This document shows, in pieces, positions 11,505 to 22,310 of a stretch of 64,000 bases of DNA. Both the position numbers and the translations under genes were made by a program. The stretch is from Azolla caroliniana (Eukaryota; Polypodiophyta), in assembly GCA_043228905.1 (NCBI GenBank), contig JBHGNT010000002.1:16864001-16928000 (forward strand), read 5' to 3'. The notes below the pieces were generated by a model, which did not search any database, had not been told where the DNA came from, and was given only the letters and a program-made list of their open reading frames with translations. Each line of letters opens with the position of its first letter. Position 1 is the first letter of the stretch.

Positions 11505-11963
11505 TGTTGAGAATCAAGCTCAACATTGTACAACGTGTGAACACACCTTTGAGAATCTATGTGCACTCAAAGGTCAACAGTCATACCACTCTCTACACAT
11601 TAACTTATGTGTCATAGATTCATATTCTATGACACATAACTAATGAGTTTCACATTCCCCATGACCTTAAGTCTTCACATTCTACAAGGCTCTAGTGAGA
11701 GAGTGAACGTTGTAAATGAAGAGAGAGGGTGACTCTATATAAAGCACCCTCCTCCTACTCCATATTTAGTTGGTTGCTTGTGTCTCCTTGTAACGTTATT
11801 ATTGTATCTCATACTACTTGTTAAAATACATCTCCTTCTTCTTGAGTATTCACCTTTCTCATCTAATCCATCTTGTGTTTTTCTCTTCTCCTCTCTCTTT
11901 ACTCTCACACATACACACATCACTTCTCTTCCGCTACACAAGAATCACCATCGATTCTTTACA
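11505..11963 (+). repeat. 5' LTR of Cop1
   Basis: 459 bp from TGTTGAGAATC to CTTTACA, with TATA box ctatataaag at about 11735. The PBS follows at once. Confidence 0.88.
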
Positions 11964-12131
11964 TGGTATCAGAACGAGGTTGGTAGCTCGATCTAGCCCA
12001 CTCGCCTCATCGTGATCGTGTGTTTTGCTCTACGCCAACGTTCAAGAAGAACCGGCTCATCGCTATCGTAGTGCAACTACATAGATCGTGTTCGTGAGAG
12101 AAGGAAAAGAAGAAAGGAAGTGTAATCGACA

Positions 12132-13198
12132 ATGAATACTCAAATGGGGAGCGTTCTCCTAACGAGAAGTTGGACCGCAACAACTTTGCATCTTGGGAGT
12201 ACAAGATGCACCAATACCTTGTCGGCCAAGGCTATTGGAGCTACATCAAAGGAGCACAAGAGGAACGCCCCGACCCGAAAGACACCAACTACGCGCAAGA
12301 GGAGCAAGCGGCGAGTCGTGTAATGTATTGCTTGGCGACATGTGTACATGACCACATGCTCGGCTACATTCGGGAAGCCGGGACGCCAAAGGAAGCGTGG
12401 GAGAATCTACGAAAGATTTTCGCCGCCAACACAACCGCGAGGAAGCTTCAACTCCGCCAAGAGTTGAACAACATCCAACAACGGGATATGTCCATCACAA
12501 GCTACACCTTGAAGATCAAGGAGCTTTGTGACGCGCTTGGCTCGATAAGCATAAACGTGGCGGATGACGAGATGGTGCAAATATGCCTCGGCGGACTTGC
12601 ACCACGATTCGGCGCGATGCGGACCGCAGTACTAGCGTGGGAGAATCCGCCCTCCTTGGACCTTCAATCCATGTTGTTGGTCGAAGAAAACCATGTTCGA
12701 ACAAAGAGTAGTGCCTCGGATGGCCAAATGCTCTACACGCATTCAGACGGAGGAAGAGGACGCGGCCGTGCAAGGAGAGGTCGATTCGGCCAAGGACGCG
12801 GCGGACGAGGCGGACAAGGCCCGATTTACGAAAATAACTCTCACGTATGGGAACAAGACGGAGGCCATCGAGGAACCTTCGGAAGGAGGGGGAGCCATCA
12901 TTCCGGTTCGAGTCGACAAAACTCAATCGAATGCGGATACTGTGGAAAAATCAGCCATCGCGAAGAGGAGTGCCGAAAGAAGATGCGCGAGTCGGCGTCC
13001 ACAAGACGACAACTCACGAATTACGCAAGCAACTCCGACTACGATGACTACGGCGGACTATTCGTGATGAGGCGTAGCGCGAACTCTATGGCGGCGTCTA
13101 CGTCAACTAGTGCATCCGGTCCGGAAGACGTATGGTTCGTCGATTCCGGTGCCTCGAACCATATGACATCACACCAAGAATGGTTCCGAGAACTTTGA
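12132..13198 (+). pseudogene. Cop1 gag and start of protease
   Basis: From 12170 the frame reads LDRNNFASWEYKMHQYLVGQ and continues through a copia gag domain (KLQLRQELNNIQQRDMSITS) and an RGG-rich stretch. A zinc knuckle CGYCGKISHREEEC (C-X2-C-X4-H-X4-C) follows, then the protease active site FVDSGASNHM. It stops at 13198. The nearest ATG (12132) is in another frame, so a 1-base shift lies between 12132 and 12170. Gag forms the particle; the protease matures it. Confidence 0.85.
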
Positions 13199-14165
13199 GA
13201 GCCGGAGCGACCCGGCTATGTTGAAACCGGAGATGACACTACGCATCCGATTCAACACATCAGCAATGTCCCATTCGGAGAAGAAGGGAAGCAAACCTAC
13301 ATATAAAATGTCTTGCATGTTCCTACCATAACAAAGAATTTGGTCTCGGTCGGCCAAATTGTGGAGCAAGGGATGCAAGTTCGATTCGACCAAGGTGGTT
13401 GCTTCATCGAGAAGGAAGGCCGACTCATCGCTTGGGGTCGAATGTTTATCCTCGAGTCGAACGAGATAAAATCGGCCATGTTCGCAAAAGGCACGAAAGC
13501 GGAGTTCGACATAGAGCTATGGCACAAGCAAATTGGCCATATCAATCTTCAAAAGCTCAAGGCGATGCAATCGAAAGGGGTCGTCATTGGGCTCCCAACC
13601 TTCAAAGAGCAAGAGATCAAAGGTGTATGTGAGGCGTGCCAATTCGGCAAGCAACATCGGCAACCATTCCCGAAGGAGAGGAACGTGAGCAAAGGCGTAC
13701 TTGACGTTATACATTCCGATGTATGGGGACCGGCCCAAACGGCGACATTCGGCGGATGCAAATATTATGTAACCTTCATCGACGACTTCTCAAGGCACAC
13801 TTGGATATACCCAATGCGGCAAAAGAGCAAAGTGTTTGGACACTTCCAAAAATTCAAGAGTGGAGTCGAAAAAGCTACGGGTCGACACGTACGGTGCCTT
13901 CGGTCGGATGGAGGAAAGGAGTACTTCTCCGATGAATTTTCGGCCTTTCTACGAAAGAAGGAATTCGGCGAGAGTTTTCATGTAGACATACGCCACAACA
14001 AAACGGAGTAGCCGAAAGAAAGAATCGACACATCCTCAAAGTTGCGCAGGCAATGCTCAACGAGAAGCACATACCGAAGTCGTTTTGGGCGGAAGCACAT
14101 ACTAGAAGTTTTATGGAAAGAAGCCGGATCTATCACATGTTCGGATATTTGGCTCCATTGCGTAC
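13199..14165 (+). pseudogene. Cop1 protease end and integrase, broken
   Basis: 13313-14011 gives NVLHVPTITKNLVSVGQ, then the GAG-pre-integrase zinc motif (LWHKQIGH, CEACQFGKQH) and the integrase core with HSDVWGP and YYVTFIDDFSRHTWIY. The third catalytic Glu region (13990-14100) is out of frame. The frame breaks again near 14100, where KSFWAEA is followed by a deletion. Confidence 0.82.
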
Positions 14166-15494
14166 GTGCACATCCCCGACGAGAAGCGCCAAAAGCTCGA
14201 CCTGAAGTCGGAGAAATGTATCCTCATAGGATACTCATTAGAGAAAAAGGGCTACAAATGCTATAACCCCTCAACTCGGAAGGTTCGCATGAGTCGAGAC
14301 GTAGTCTTCGACGAGTCCGCATCCTGGTATGCACCAGAGACAACTACGACTACGACTCCGCTCGACCCGGAATCCGCCGGACAAGAGATAGAAGATGAAG
14401 ATCGCATCACGCACATATTCGAAGAAAGTCCGATCACGACCCGACTGAGCGGACCACAAGAGCCTCCGAGCGATCAAAGCACATCTCGACTGAGTCCGAA
14501 GCTAGACAAGGGGAAGGCGAAAATGCAGGAGTATGAAGAAGATCACCTCGATAGCAACGAATCGACTCACTCCCTCGATAGTGAGTTCGAAGGCCTTGAC
14601 ATCCGGACGAATGGAGCGAAGAAAGCCTTGGAATCCGCAAATGAGAAGCTCCGCCGATCCACCCGAGAGAAGAACCCCGTAAGCTGATTTGGCTACGATG
14701 AGTACATGGCGTACCATTACACATTCATGATGAAGATCGCAACAGTACGGGAGCTGGAAACCTTTTCCGAAGCCGCGAAGGACCCGCGATGGATCGAAGC
14801 AATGAATGAGGAGATGCGTGCACTACGCAAGAACGAGACATGGGATCTCGTTCCCCACTCACTGCATAGGAAGCCGATCGGATGCAGATGGATCTACAAG
14901 GTGAAGTATAATGCTGACGGCTTCGTCAACTGCTTCAAGGCTCGACTCGTAGCGAAAGGATACGCGCAAACACATGGAGTCAATTATGAAGAGACCTTTG
15001 CCCTGGTGGCAAAGATGACGACTATGCGTACCGTGATCGCACTTGCAGCGGCGAAAGGGTGGCACCTTCACCAAATGGACGTAAAGAACACCTTTCTTCA
15101 AGGCGAATTGGAAGAGGAGGTGTACATAGTTCAACCACCCGGCTTCGAATCCAACATCCATCCGAAAGCCGTATGTCGACTCAAGAAGCCTCTCTACGGC
15201 CTCAAGCAAGCACCGCGTGCATGGCATTTGAAGATTACGCAATATCTTCATCAAATTGGCTTCCGCATGTCAAAATCTGACAACTCCCTCTATGTGCGAA
15301 ATGACTCTGGAAGCCCGCTTGTCATTATCCTATACGTGGATGATCTAGTCATTGGAGGTGAAAGTCTAATCGACATCAACAACCTCAAGTCCCTCCTCTC
15401 CAACAAATTCGAGATGACGGACATGAAGGAGTTACACTACTTCCTAGGCATTGAAGTAATTTGGATTCCGGCCGGCATTATGATCTCCCAATGA
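14166..15494 (+). pseudogene. Cop1 integrase C-end and reverse transcriptase
   Basis: 14166-14687 is the integrase C-terminal and linker region (IGYSLEKKGYKCYNP, then a charged tail). 14706-15494 is the RT: WIEAMNEEMRALRKNETWDLVP, GVNYEETFALVAKMTT, QMDVKNTFLQGELEEEVY and the active site LYVDDLVIGG. A stop at 14685-14687 separates the two parts in the same frame. Confidence 0.85.
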
Positions 15495-16142
15495 CACTAC
15501 ATTCTAAACTTGTTATACAAGTTCGGGATGACGGAGTGCAAATCGATCGCTACGCCTCTTGATCGAAATCTCAAATTGGATGCGGACTCCGGCGTGGAAG
15601 AGTGCGATCCGACGCAATATCGACAACTGATCGGGAGCCTTATCTATCTCACGATCACACGACCCGACCTCAGCTATCCAGTCGGAGTCGTTAGCTAATT
15701 CATGCAAACTCCGCGAGATATTCATCTCGATTGCACTAAGCGAGTATTACGATACGTGAGCGGGACTATGGATTACGACGTGCTCTACAAATTAGACACA
15801 CCAGTACCGCTCGAAGGATACACGGATGCGGATTGGGCAGGCTACAAAGCCGATCGACGGTCGACCTCCGGATTCATCTTCTTGCTCGGTAGCGGAGCAA
15901 TATCATGGAGTAGTAAGAAGCAGTCGACCGTCGCTCTTTCAAGTATGGAGGCTGAATATAGGGGCGCAGCCGTAGCTGCATGTGAAGCCGTATGGCTCAA
16001 GAGGATTTTGAAGGATCTGGGCGTACCCATCAAGGATCCGACTCCTATTTACTACGACAACATGAGCAGTATTTATCTGGCTTGGAACCTAGTGTTCCAT
16101 GCACGCACGAAGCATATCGAAGTGCACTATCACTTCCTTTAG
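15495..16142 (+). pseudogene. Cop1 RNase H
   Basis: 15510-15698 covers the RT/RNase H connection (PLDRNLKLDADSGVEECDPTQYRQLIGSLIYL). 15702-16142 holds the RNase H with DADWAGYKADRRST, SMEAEYRGA and YYDNMSS, so its three acidic residues are kept. Stops at 15696-15698 and 16140-16142 interrupt an otherwise continuous frame. Confidence 0.85.
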
Positions 16143-16410
16143 GAGCGTGTTCAAGCTGGAGATGTCGACCTTCAACACATCAACACAAATCTTCAAATGG
16201 CCGACATCTTCACGAAAGCCTTAGGAGCCGACAAGCTTCGGCAATTCATGTCAGACCTTGGATTGACGATCCCTGACTTGCCAAGATTGAGGGGGAGTAC
16301 AAGCAAGAATCAGAAATTGTCTGAACAGGGTACGAGCCGAAGCGGACAACGGAGATCGTCTGAACCGAATACGAGCCGAAGCAGACATCAACCGAAAGGA
16401 GACGACCCGA

Positions 16411-16634
16411 GTTGAGCTTGAGGGGGCGTGTTGAGAATCAAGCTCAACATTGTACAACGTGTGAACACACCTTTGAGAATCTATGTGCACTCAAAGGTCA
16501 ACAGTCATACCACTCTCTACACATTAACTTATGTGTCATAGATTCATATTCTATGACACATAACTAATGAGTTTCACATTCCCCATGACCTTAAGTCTTC
16601 ACATTCTACAAGGCTCTAGTGAGAGAGTGAACGT
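16411..16634 (+). repeat. Polypurine tract and first part of the Cop1 3' LTR
   Basis: A purine-rich tract (ttgagcttgagggggcg) precedes the LTR start at 16429. 206 bases of LTR follow, identical to the 5' LTR as far as I can read, then Gy1 begins. Confidence 0.85.
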
Positions 16635-17271
16635 TGTCGAGGTATTCCTCGGGGATGCGTGGAATGAGGCGGGACCTCGGGGGTCATGTACCGAAGAGCA
16701 AGAGAGAAAGGAAAAGAGACCCACTAGGTGCGAGCGTAGATTCACAGGGACACGGCCCTTCGACACAAAGACGCGAGTGGGACAGCGACACGGAGAGACA
16801 CGAATGTATGTATCTATTAACAAAGACAACAACAAGAACACGAAAGCAACAAAACACGAAGTCGGTTACAACCGAACAGGCCGGCGAACAGATGCCGATG
16901 CCTGTTCGTAAACGTACAGAAAGAAAGGAGCAGGTTGGAGGTGCTGCCGGAAGCACTCGGGCATTCCTCAGAGCAGCGCGAGCCTCCCGAAACCTGCACA
17001 GAAAGAAGCTATGGAGTTTGCGAGCCAGAGAGAGAGAGAAGCCTTCGCCCACAAACCGACAGCACTTCGTCCTCGACTCTCCGCGATCCCTTCGTCCTCC
17101 TCGTCTCCCTCCACTTATAGGCAAAAAGGGAGCCGTTTCCTATTAACTCCCTACCTACCGAATCTGCCTGCCTAGGATCTCCTATGTACAACATAAGGCG
17201 CACGTGCATGAAGAGCCGGTTCCTACGCTCCGGTGCACCGATTCCGCTTGTGGACGGTTTTCTTCACGACA
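16635..17271 (-). repeat. 3' LTR of Gy1
   Basis: 637 bp, near-identical to 30425-31064. In element sense a purine tract (GGTGGGGGCGGA) sits directly upstream at 17272-17283. No tRNA-like module was found in this LTR. Confidence 0.9.
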
Positions 17272-17344
17272 TCCGCCCCCACCTAACCGCGCATCCACCG
17301 GCATGCGCCAAATTGTGTTGGGACGGAGAAAACCGTTCCACCCT

Positions 17345-18110
17345 TCATTCTCTGCCCGTCGGTTCTTCTTCGGTTTCGGATCGTTCGTCGTCGCGGTCCA
17401 GGTCAACCGGATCCGGCTCGTCGTCGTGACGCTTCTTGAACGCTTTGATCCGCTTCCCAGCTACCGGTATCGCCATTCTCGTGCCGTCGAGTTCAGCCAG
17501 ATGGTACGTCCCGTTGCCGTTGGCGCTTTGTACCACGTAAGGCCCGAACCACCTTCTTGCGAACTTCCGTGTCGCTCGGTGTTGGTTGTCGAGGCTGCTG
17601 TCGTAGACTAGCACCTAGTCGCCTTCCTCGATCTTCTTCGGTCGGAGCCGGTGCGTCCGGTCGAACCGGGCTTTGTTCCTCGTCCTGGCCACCCGAAGCT
17701 TTTCCGCAGCCTACTCCACGTCCTCCGGTCTTCGCTCGAGCTGTCGTGTGCGCGCCGTCAACAGTTCCTCCCGGCTCATCTCGTCTCTCCAGTCCACGGT
17801 TGCCCATGAGCAGATCGTACGTTTCATCGGCATGATCGGCTTTTGCCCAAACATGAGCTCTGCCGGCATGAATCCGGTTACCGAACTGTGCGTAGTTCGG
17901 TCCGCCCACAACGCGTAAGGCAACAACCGCGGCCAGTTCCCGACTTGACCTCCGCATGTCCGAACTAACGCCTTGACGATCGGTCCGTGTCCGCGCTCCA
18001 CCTTCCCATTCGCCTCCGGATTATACGCAATGGTAAGCGAGAGCTTGACTCCTAGCCGGTCGAACAGCTCCTCGGCCTCTTCGGCGTCCAACTCCCCCGC
18101 GATCAGCCAC
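17345..18110 (-). pseudogene. Gy1 integrase C-terminal half
   Basis: Minus-strand reading gives AEELFDRLGVKLSLTIAYNP, then ANGKVERGHGPIVKAL with the catalytic Glu, then ALWADRTTHSSVTGFMPAE. The C-terminal domain WFGPYVV.. ends in a Lys/Arg/Glu tail (17345-17614). A frameshift just after ADRG (near 18110) and a stop near 17710 separate the pieces. No chromodomain was recognised. Confidence 0.85.
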
Positions 18111-19343
18111 GATCATCCCGACGCACCCGTACCGGCATATCACGTCCTCGATCAGGAACCGACATACGACCGCGGTCGTTTTGTTTTGAAGGGCTCGGCC
18201 TTCCACCTGGTTCGTCAGATCTTCCTGAGCCAGGACCAGATACCGCATCTGTCCTACTCCCATCGGCATCGTCACCAGATCTACCATCCATTTGAAGTGA
18301 ATGGTCGGAGGGTACGTAGGGTGAAGCTCGTCCCGATGTCGGACTATGGAGTGCATCTGACAGCTCTCGCAAGTCATCACGAACCGATGCACGTCCCGGT
18401 ACAGTCTCGGCCACCAGTACTTCCCCTTTATCTTCTCGAACGTGGCCCACGTTCCACGGTGTCCAGCCCAAGGGCTGTCGTGGTAGGCCGTCAGCAGCTC
18501 CTCCTGTTCTTCCTTCATCGCCACCACCCGGAGCGGGACGCCGTTCCTCTTCTTCGGGTGCTTCCATAAGTACCCGTCCCGGAGAAAGAATCGGTAAGCT
18601 TTCTTCCGGATCCGGTTGGCCTCGTCCTTTGTCCATGACGCATCCGGCGTCATTGTCCTCAAAAATCCACCGATCCGGAGCCACTCGCCGTCGTACTTGC
18701 TCTCGTCGAAGTCGTTAAGTGCCGGAGTGCTCGTCCCATCGGTCGTCACGTGCGCCGCCTCGAAGAAGTCCACGCCGACTTCTTCGTCCTCCGAAACCAT
18801 GCCACCCTCGTCATCAAACCTCGCCCTCGAAAGCATGTCGGCCATGGCATTGTCCTTTCCGGAAATGTGCCATATTTCCGGGCCCAGGGACTTGATGTAC
18901 GCTATCCACCTGAGCATCGCCAGGTCCGGTGTCGCGCATCCGGAAACCATGCCGAGAATTGGCAGGCAATCCGTCTCGATAATCACTTCTGTCCCGATCA
19001 GGTAGTCTTTGTCGGCCTTTACTGCCGAAACGATACCCCAGAGTTCGCGTTTAACTTGGGCGTACCCTCGCTGTTGCTCACTGAGGACCTTTGCGCCGAA
19101 TCGGATCGGGAACCGAATGCCGTCCTCGTCTTCTTGGTTGACGACCCATTCGATCCCGGTCGGACTCGTATCCACCGTTATGTTTACCGGGGTACCCTTC
19201 CCGTAGACAGCCTTCCAGAGCGCCGGTGCTGCTGCAAGAGCTTCCTTCAGCTTCCGGACCGACTCCGTGTGCTCGTCTCGCCACTCGAATTTTCGCCCTT
19301 TCTTCAGCAACCCGTATAGCGGCTCCGCAACGTGGGCGTAATG
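18021..19343 (-). pseudogene. Gy1 RNase H and integrase N-terminal half
   Basis: A 429-residue open frame (19310-18021) starts after a TGG-to-TAG stop near 19350 (AFYHI*IPHY). It contains ITVDTSPTGIEWVVNQ, VKRELWGIVSAV and ETDCLPILGM (RNase H). The integrase zinc finger HDSPWAGHRGTWATF...CESCQMHS follows, then the core with KWMVDLVTMP and VADRG. The first two integrase Asp residues are therefore present. Confidence 0.87.
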
Positions 19344-19349
19344 CGGGAT

Positions 19350-20810
19350 CTATATGTGGTAGAACGCGCATGCCCCCAGGAACCTCCGAACTTCCGTAAC
19401 CGAGCTACAGTCGGTCTTCATCGCGGAGATGGCTTCTACCTTTGCTGGCGACGGCTTCTGGCCATATGGTCCACACAGGTGTCTGACCACCAGAATTTCT
19501 GATTGCTCGAAGGCCGATTTCTCCCCGGAGAAGGTGAGCCTCGCATCCTCTAGCCTTTGTAGCACCTTCTCGCAGTCGTCGATGTGTGTTGCCACGAACC
19601 GCCGGCATTCGTCCGGCCCGACTGTCTCGTCCTTCTCTTCCACCGGGCACCCTTTGATAGGGATGTCGTCTAGAAACGGCATGGTGATGTCCGGGATGCA
19701 ATCCCTCAGTACCTTGTTCATTGCATTCACCATGTGGGCCACCGAGTTGGTCCCTCCTTGCGGCAGGGTACACATTCGCACTAGGCCGAGGGGAGTTCGC
19801 ATCGTCGTAATGTCTCTGCTCTCCACAACTAGCTGGAACTGGTCGTACCCCGAGTACAGATCACCGACCGAGTAAATCGACCTTCCGGCGAAGGCCTCCG
19901 CGAACTCGTCTATGGTCGGTTCGATTCCTGCGTTCTGAATGGTCACTCTGTTGACCGGCTGCAGGTCCTGAATGAAGCGCAATGTTCCGTTTTTCTTTGG
20001 TACGGTAAACCATCGGTTCGAGTATGGCGCGCTCGACGGTTCGAGAATACCCATATCGACTTTCTGCCTCAGTAGCTCCATCAACTCCGGGATGTGAGCT
20101 CTTGGTACCGGAATCGGCTTGAGATTCCACGGCACATGCGGTACCGTGAATATCACCATCGGCTCCACGATTGTCGGGTCTACGCACCCGATCTCTTCCG
20201 GCGAGAATGCGAAGGCTTTCCCGTGCCTTCCGAGCATTCTCCGAAACCGGTCTTCCTCTGCCGGTAGTAGGAACCCGCCCCCACCGATCTTGAGCTCCCG
20301 GAGCGTCCCGTCGGTGAAGGTGTGTCCTATGCAGGCCGGATCTCGTAAACTGGGGTCCGACGCCACCCCTCTGATTCGGGACTCGCTGCCCTCCGGTAAG
20401 GGTGCCGCGACCGGCCTTACCTTCCGGTCCACAGTCTTGTACTTCGTGCTAACCTGGGCCGTCCGATCCGACCCGAGCCCCTGGCTGAAGTTCGTGATGA
20501 CTTCGTACATCTCTTCAGAACATACCGGTATCGTCCGGTCTTCGTTAAGGTCTTCTCCGGCTATCTTCTGCAGCATCCCCAAGGTGTTGTCGAAGGAGAC
20601 CGCCTCCACGGCTCCGCTGATTTCCTCGTCCGGGCCGAGAACTCCGCACGCTCGAAGTCGCCCCTCTGCCCTTGCCTTTTCTCGGCCAACGATGCCGACT
20701 ATCATACACCCTCCATTGTCAGAGAAGCAAAATCTCCTACCTATCGTACAGTCGTGGGGTCTTTCCCGAGTGTGCGGGCTGTCTCGGCCCCACGCCTTGG
20801 CAACCCTCTC
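19350..20810 (-). CDS. Gy1 pol: N-terminal extension and reverse transcriptase
   Basis: The frame is open on the minus strand from the overlap with gag-protease at 20819-20810 down to 19350. It starts LERVAKAWGRDSPHT, in the -1 frame relative to gag-protease. It holds VRPVAAPLPEG, KIGGGGFLLPAEEDRF, GILEPSSAPYSNRWF, GDLYSGYDQFQL and LPQGGTNSVAHMV. The active site is PFLDDIPIKG (FLDD at 19676-19665) instead of the common Y-V/I-DD. See the frameshift site at 20810-20819. Confidence 0.85.
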   Translation of the reverse strand, partial: ERVAKAWGRDSPHTRERPHDCTIGRRFCFSDNGGCMIVGIVGREKARAEGRLRACGVLGPDEEISGAVEAVSFDNTLGMLQKIAGEDLNEDRTIPVCSEEMYEVITNFSQGLGSDRTAQVSTKYKTVDRKVRPVAAPLPEGSESRIRGVASDPSLRDPACIGHTFTDGTLRELKIGGGGFLLPAEEDRFRRMLGRHGKAFAFSPEEIGCVDPTIVEPMVIFTVPHVPWNLKPIPVPRAHIPELMELLRQKVDMGILEPSSAPYSNRWFTVPKKNGTLRFIQDLQPVNRVTIQNAGIEPTIDEFAEAFAGRSIYSVGDLYSGYDQFQLVVESRDITTMRTPLGLVRMCTLPQGGTNSVAHMVNAMNKVLRDCIPDITMPFLDDIPIKGCPVEEKDETVGPDECRRFVATHIDDCEKVLQRLEDARLTFSGEKSAFEQSEILVVRHLCGPYGQKPSPAKVEAISAMKTDCSSVTEVRRFLGACAFYHI

Positions 20811-20819
20811 TAAAAATCC
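20810..20819 (-). promoter_or_regulatory. Candidate -1 frameshift site of Gy1 (GGATTTTTAG)
   Basis: In the gag-protease frame it reads ..G GAT TTT TAG. A -1 shift on GGATTTT avoids the stop and enters the pol frame, which is open through here. The same ten bases lie at the same place in Gy2 (24811-24820). Confidence 0.6.
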
Positions 20820-21746
20820 TCCCGGTTCTCGCCACCGAGGGATTCGCGGTTTCTCTCGTGGTTCGGCCGCACCGTCAGAAATTGAACCGAATGGCGCCCG
20901 TCTTGGCTTTTGACCCTCGTGTAGGCCGACCCGTTGTCCAGCACCTTGGTCTCCATTCGCGCCGCCGTGATGTATGGTTCCCCTAATATGACCGGGTGCG
21001 AGGACGTCTCCTGTACGAAGAAGTGCTGGTCAATCTCGACGTCGCCGATCTTTACTCGCACATTCGGGCAGGCCCCGTGCAGTTCCTCGATGGCGCGCGT
21101 CGCCGCCCGTATCTTCCACCCGTGCCTGGTGTTGATCGGTCACTTTCCCTTCTTATAGAAGTCCATGGACATTAGGTTTATTTCCGAACCGTGGTCCACC
21201 AACGCCACCACCGGTTCCTGAACATCTCCGATCTTTACCGGGGTCTCCGTGGTCACTCGGGCCTAGTGTGGCCTCGAATAGTGGCTCTCCGCCCACTCGT
21301 CTTCCATCGCCATGTCGTCGATGTGCGTCGTCCGCACCTCCACCGGCCTTTCCGGTTTCGTCTCCGTCGATAGCCTCTTCCGTTTCACTAAGTCTACAAT
21401 GGAGTCGTGGAACTCCTTCTTGGCGATCCCTAACACCTCTCGCAATGACAGCTCCACTTTGCTGTCGAGGATCCGTTCCTCTAGGACCTTTCGTAGGTCC
21501 GTAGTCCTTTCTATTTCCGTCCCTAGTCGGTATCCGCCCTTCCTGGGGTTATCTTGCGAGCTGGACCCGCCGGCATCGTTCTGTCGTTGCCCGAATCGGG
21601 TCTCGTACCGTTGTGAAGGCCCGACCGCTCCGGCATTCCCCACTCGCTTGTCTTCTACCAGAGCCTCGTAGTTCTGGCAGGCGGCTTCTACGAAGCCCGT
21701 CTTCTCCTCGACCGGATCGCTCCACCCGGTTATTTCCCGGACCCGT
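20811..21746 (-). pseudogene. Gy1 gag C-end and protease
   Basis: Joined in frame to 29192 once Gy2 is removed. It holds TDLRKVLEERILDSKVELSL and KKEFHDSIVDLVKRKR, then the protease with VVALVDHGSEINLMS, so the active site is Asp-His-Gly (21196-21188). HFFVQETSSHPVILGEPYI is the flap/hydrophobic part. Stops near 21264 and at the former Trp of KGKWPI are decay. The frame ends at the TAG of the frameshift site. Confidence 0.85.
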
Positions 21747-21808
21747 TGTCGTGAAGAATGTGCTTCACGATATAAAAATGAGCTTAAATGTTGTATTTAA
21801 TAATATTT

Positions 21809-21870
21809 GAGAGACTTGAACCCACATCCTTATATACGATGTACAATGTACATACCACTAGGCTAGGCTA
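21809..21870 (-). other. tRNA-like module 1 in the Gy2 5' LTR
   Basis: The minus strand reads TAGCCTAGTGGTATG (box A-like) and GGGTTCAAGTC (box B-like), with a possible anticodon stem ACATC/GATGT. No acceptor stem. The 3' LTR copy is at 28330-28391. Confidence 0.55.
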
Positions 21871-21943
21871 TTTATTTGTAAAGGTGTGTAATAAATGTGC
21901 TTCATGATATAAGAATGAAGCTATATATTGTATTAAGTAAAAT

Positions 21944-22005
21944 TGAGGGACTTGAACCCTCAACCTTGTATATCAAGCACAAACCATACACCACTAAGCT
22001 AGGTT
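21944..22005 (-). other. tRNA-like module 2 in the Gy2 5' LTR (best preserved)
   Basis: The minus strand reads TAGCTTAGTGGTGTATGG, then an anticodon-like arm TTGTG-CTTGATA-TACAA with a 7-base loop and U33. A perfect T arm GAGGG-TTCAAGT-CCCTC follows. D stem and acceptor stem are not formed, so it is tRNA-derived rather than a tRNA gene. The 3' LTR copy is at 28465-28526. Confidence 0.65.
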
Positions 22006-22253
22006 ATTTGTTTTAAGGTTATATCCATCATTATACTTATCCCAAGACATGGGAGCTCAAATGAGCATGATGGCTATCATGCATCGCATGCAATGCATGT
22101 GCGCCAAATGGCGATCATGCATAAGATGTAACTCATGCATTACATGCATGACATTACCATATGCATGGAAATACTTATAAAAAGAGAGAAAAGGGGAAAA
22201 TAGGTTAATCAATCAAGAGAGAGTGAGAAAATAATACAATCAAGTAAAGAAGA

Positions 22254-22310
22254 TTAGCCATTGGGTGGAGAACGTCTCGTTTCGAAGTTGAGGTCGTGGG
22301 TTCAAATCAA
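22254..22310 (+). other. tRNA-like module 3 in the Gy2 5' LTR (sense, before the PBS)
   Basis: TTAGCCATTGGGTGG (box A-like) and GGGTTCAAATC (box B-like) are spaced as in tRNA genes. Stems are poor. The 3' LTR copy is at 28775-28831. SL2 has a matching module in the same place and sense. Confidence 0.5.

Noticed and set aside
16634-17146. 170-codon open frame on the plus strand over the Gy1 LTR
   Set aside because: Antisense to the element, low-complexity Arg/Ser/Glu text, overlapping the opposite frame; shadow of base composition.
18750-20913. Long plus-strand open frames opposite Gy1 pol
   Set aside because: They mirror the pol codons in a GC-rich element; Ser/Pro-rich text without domains.
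21809-22310. tRNA genes in the Gy2 LTR
   Set aside because: Box A/B and T arm are present but acceptor and D stems do not form; kept only as tRNA-like modules.
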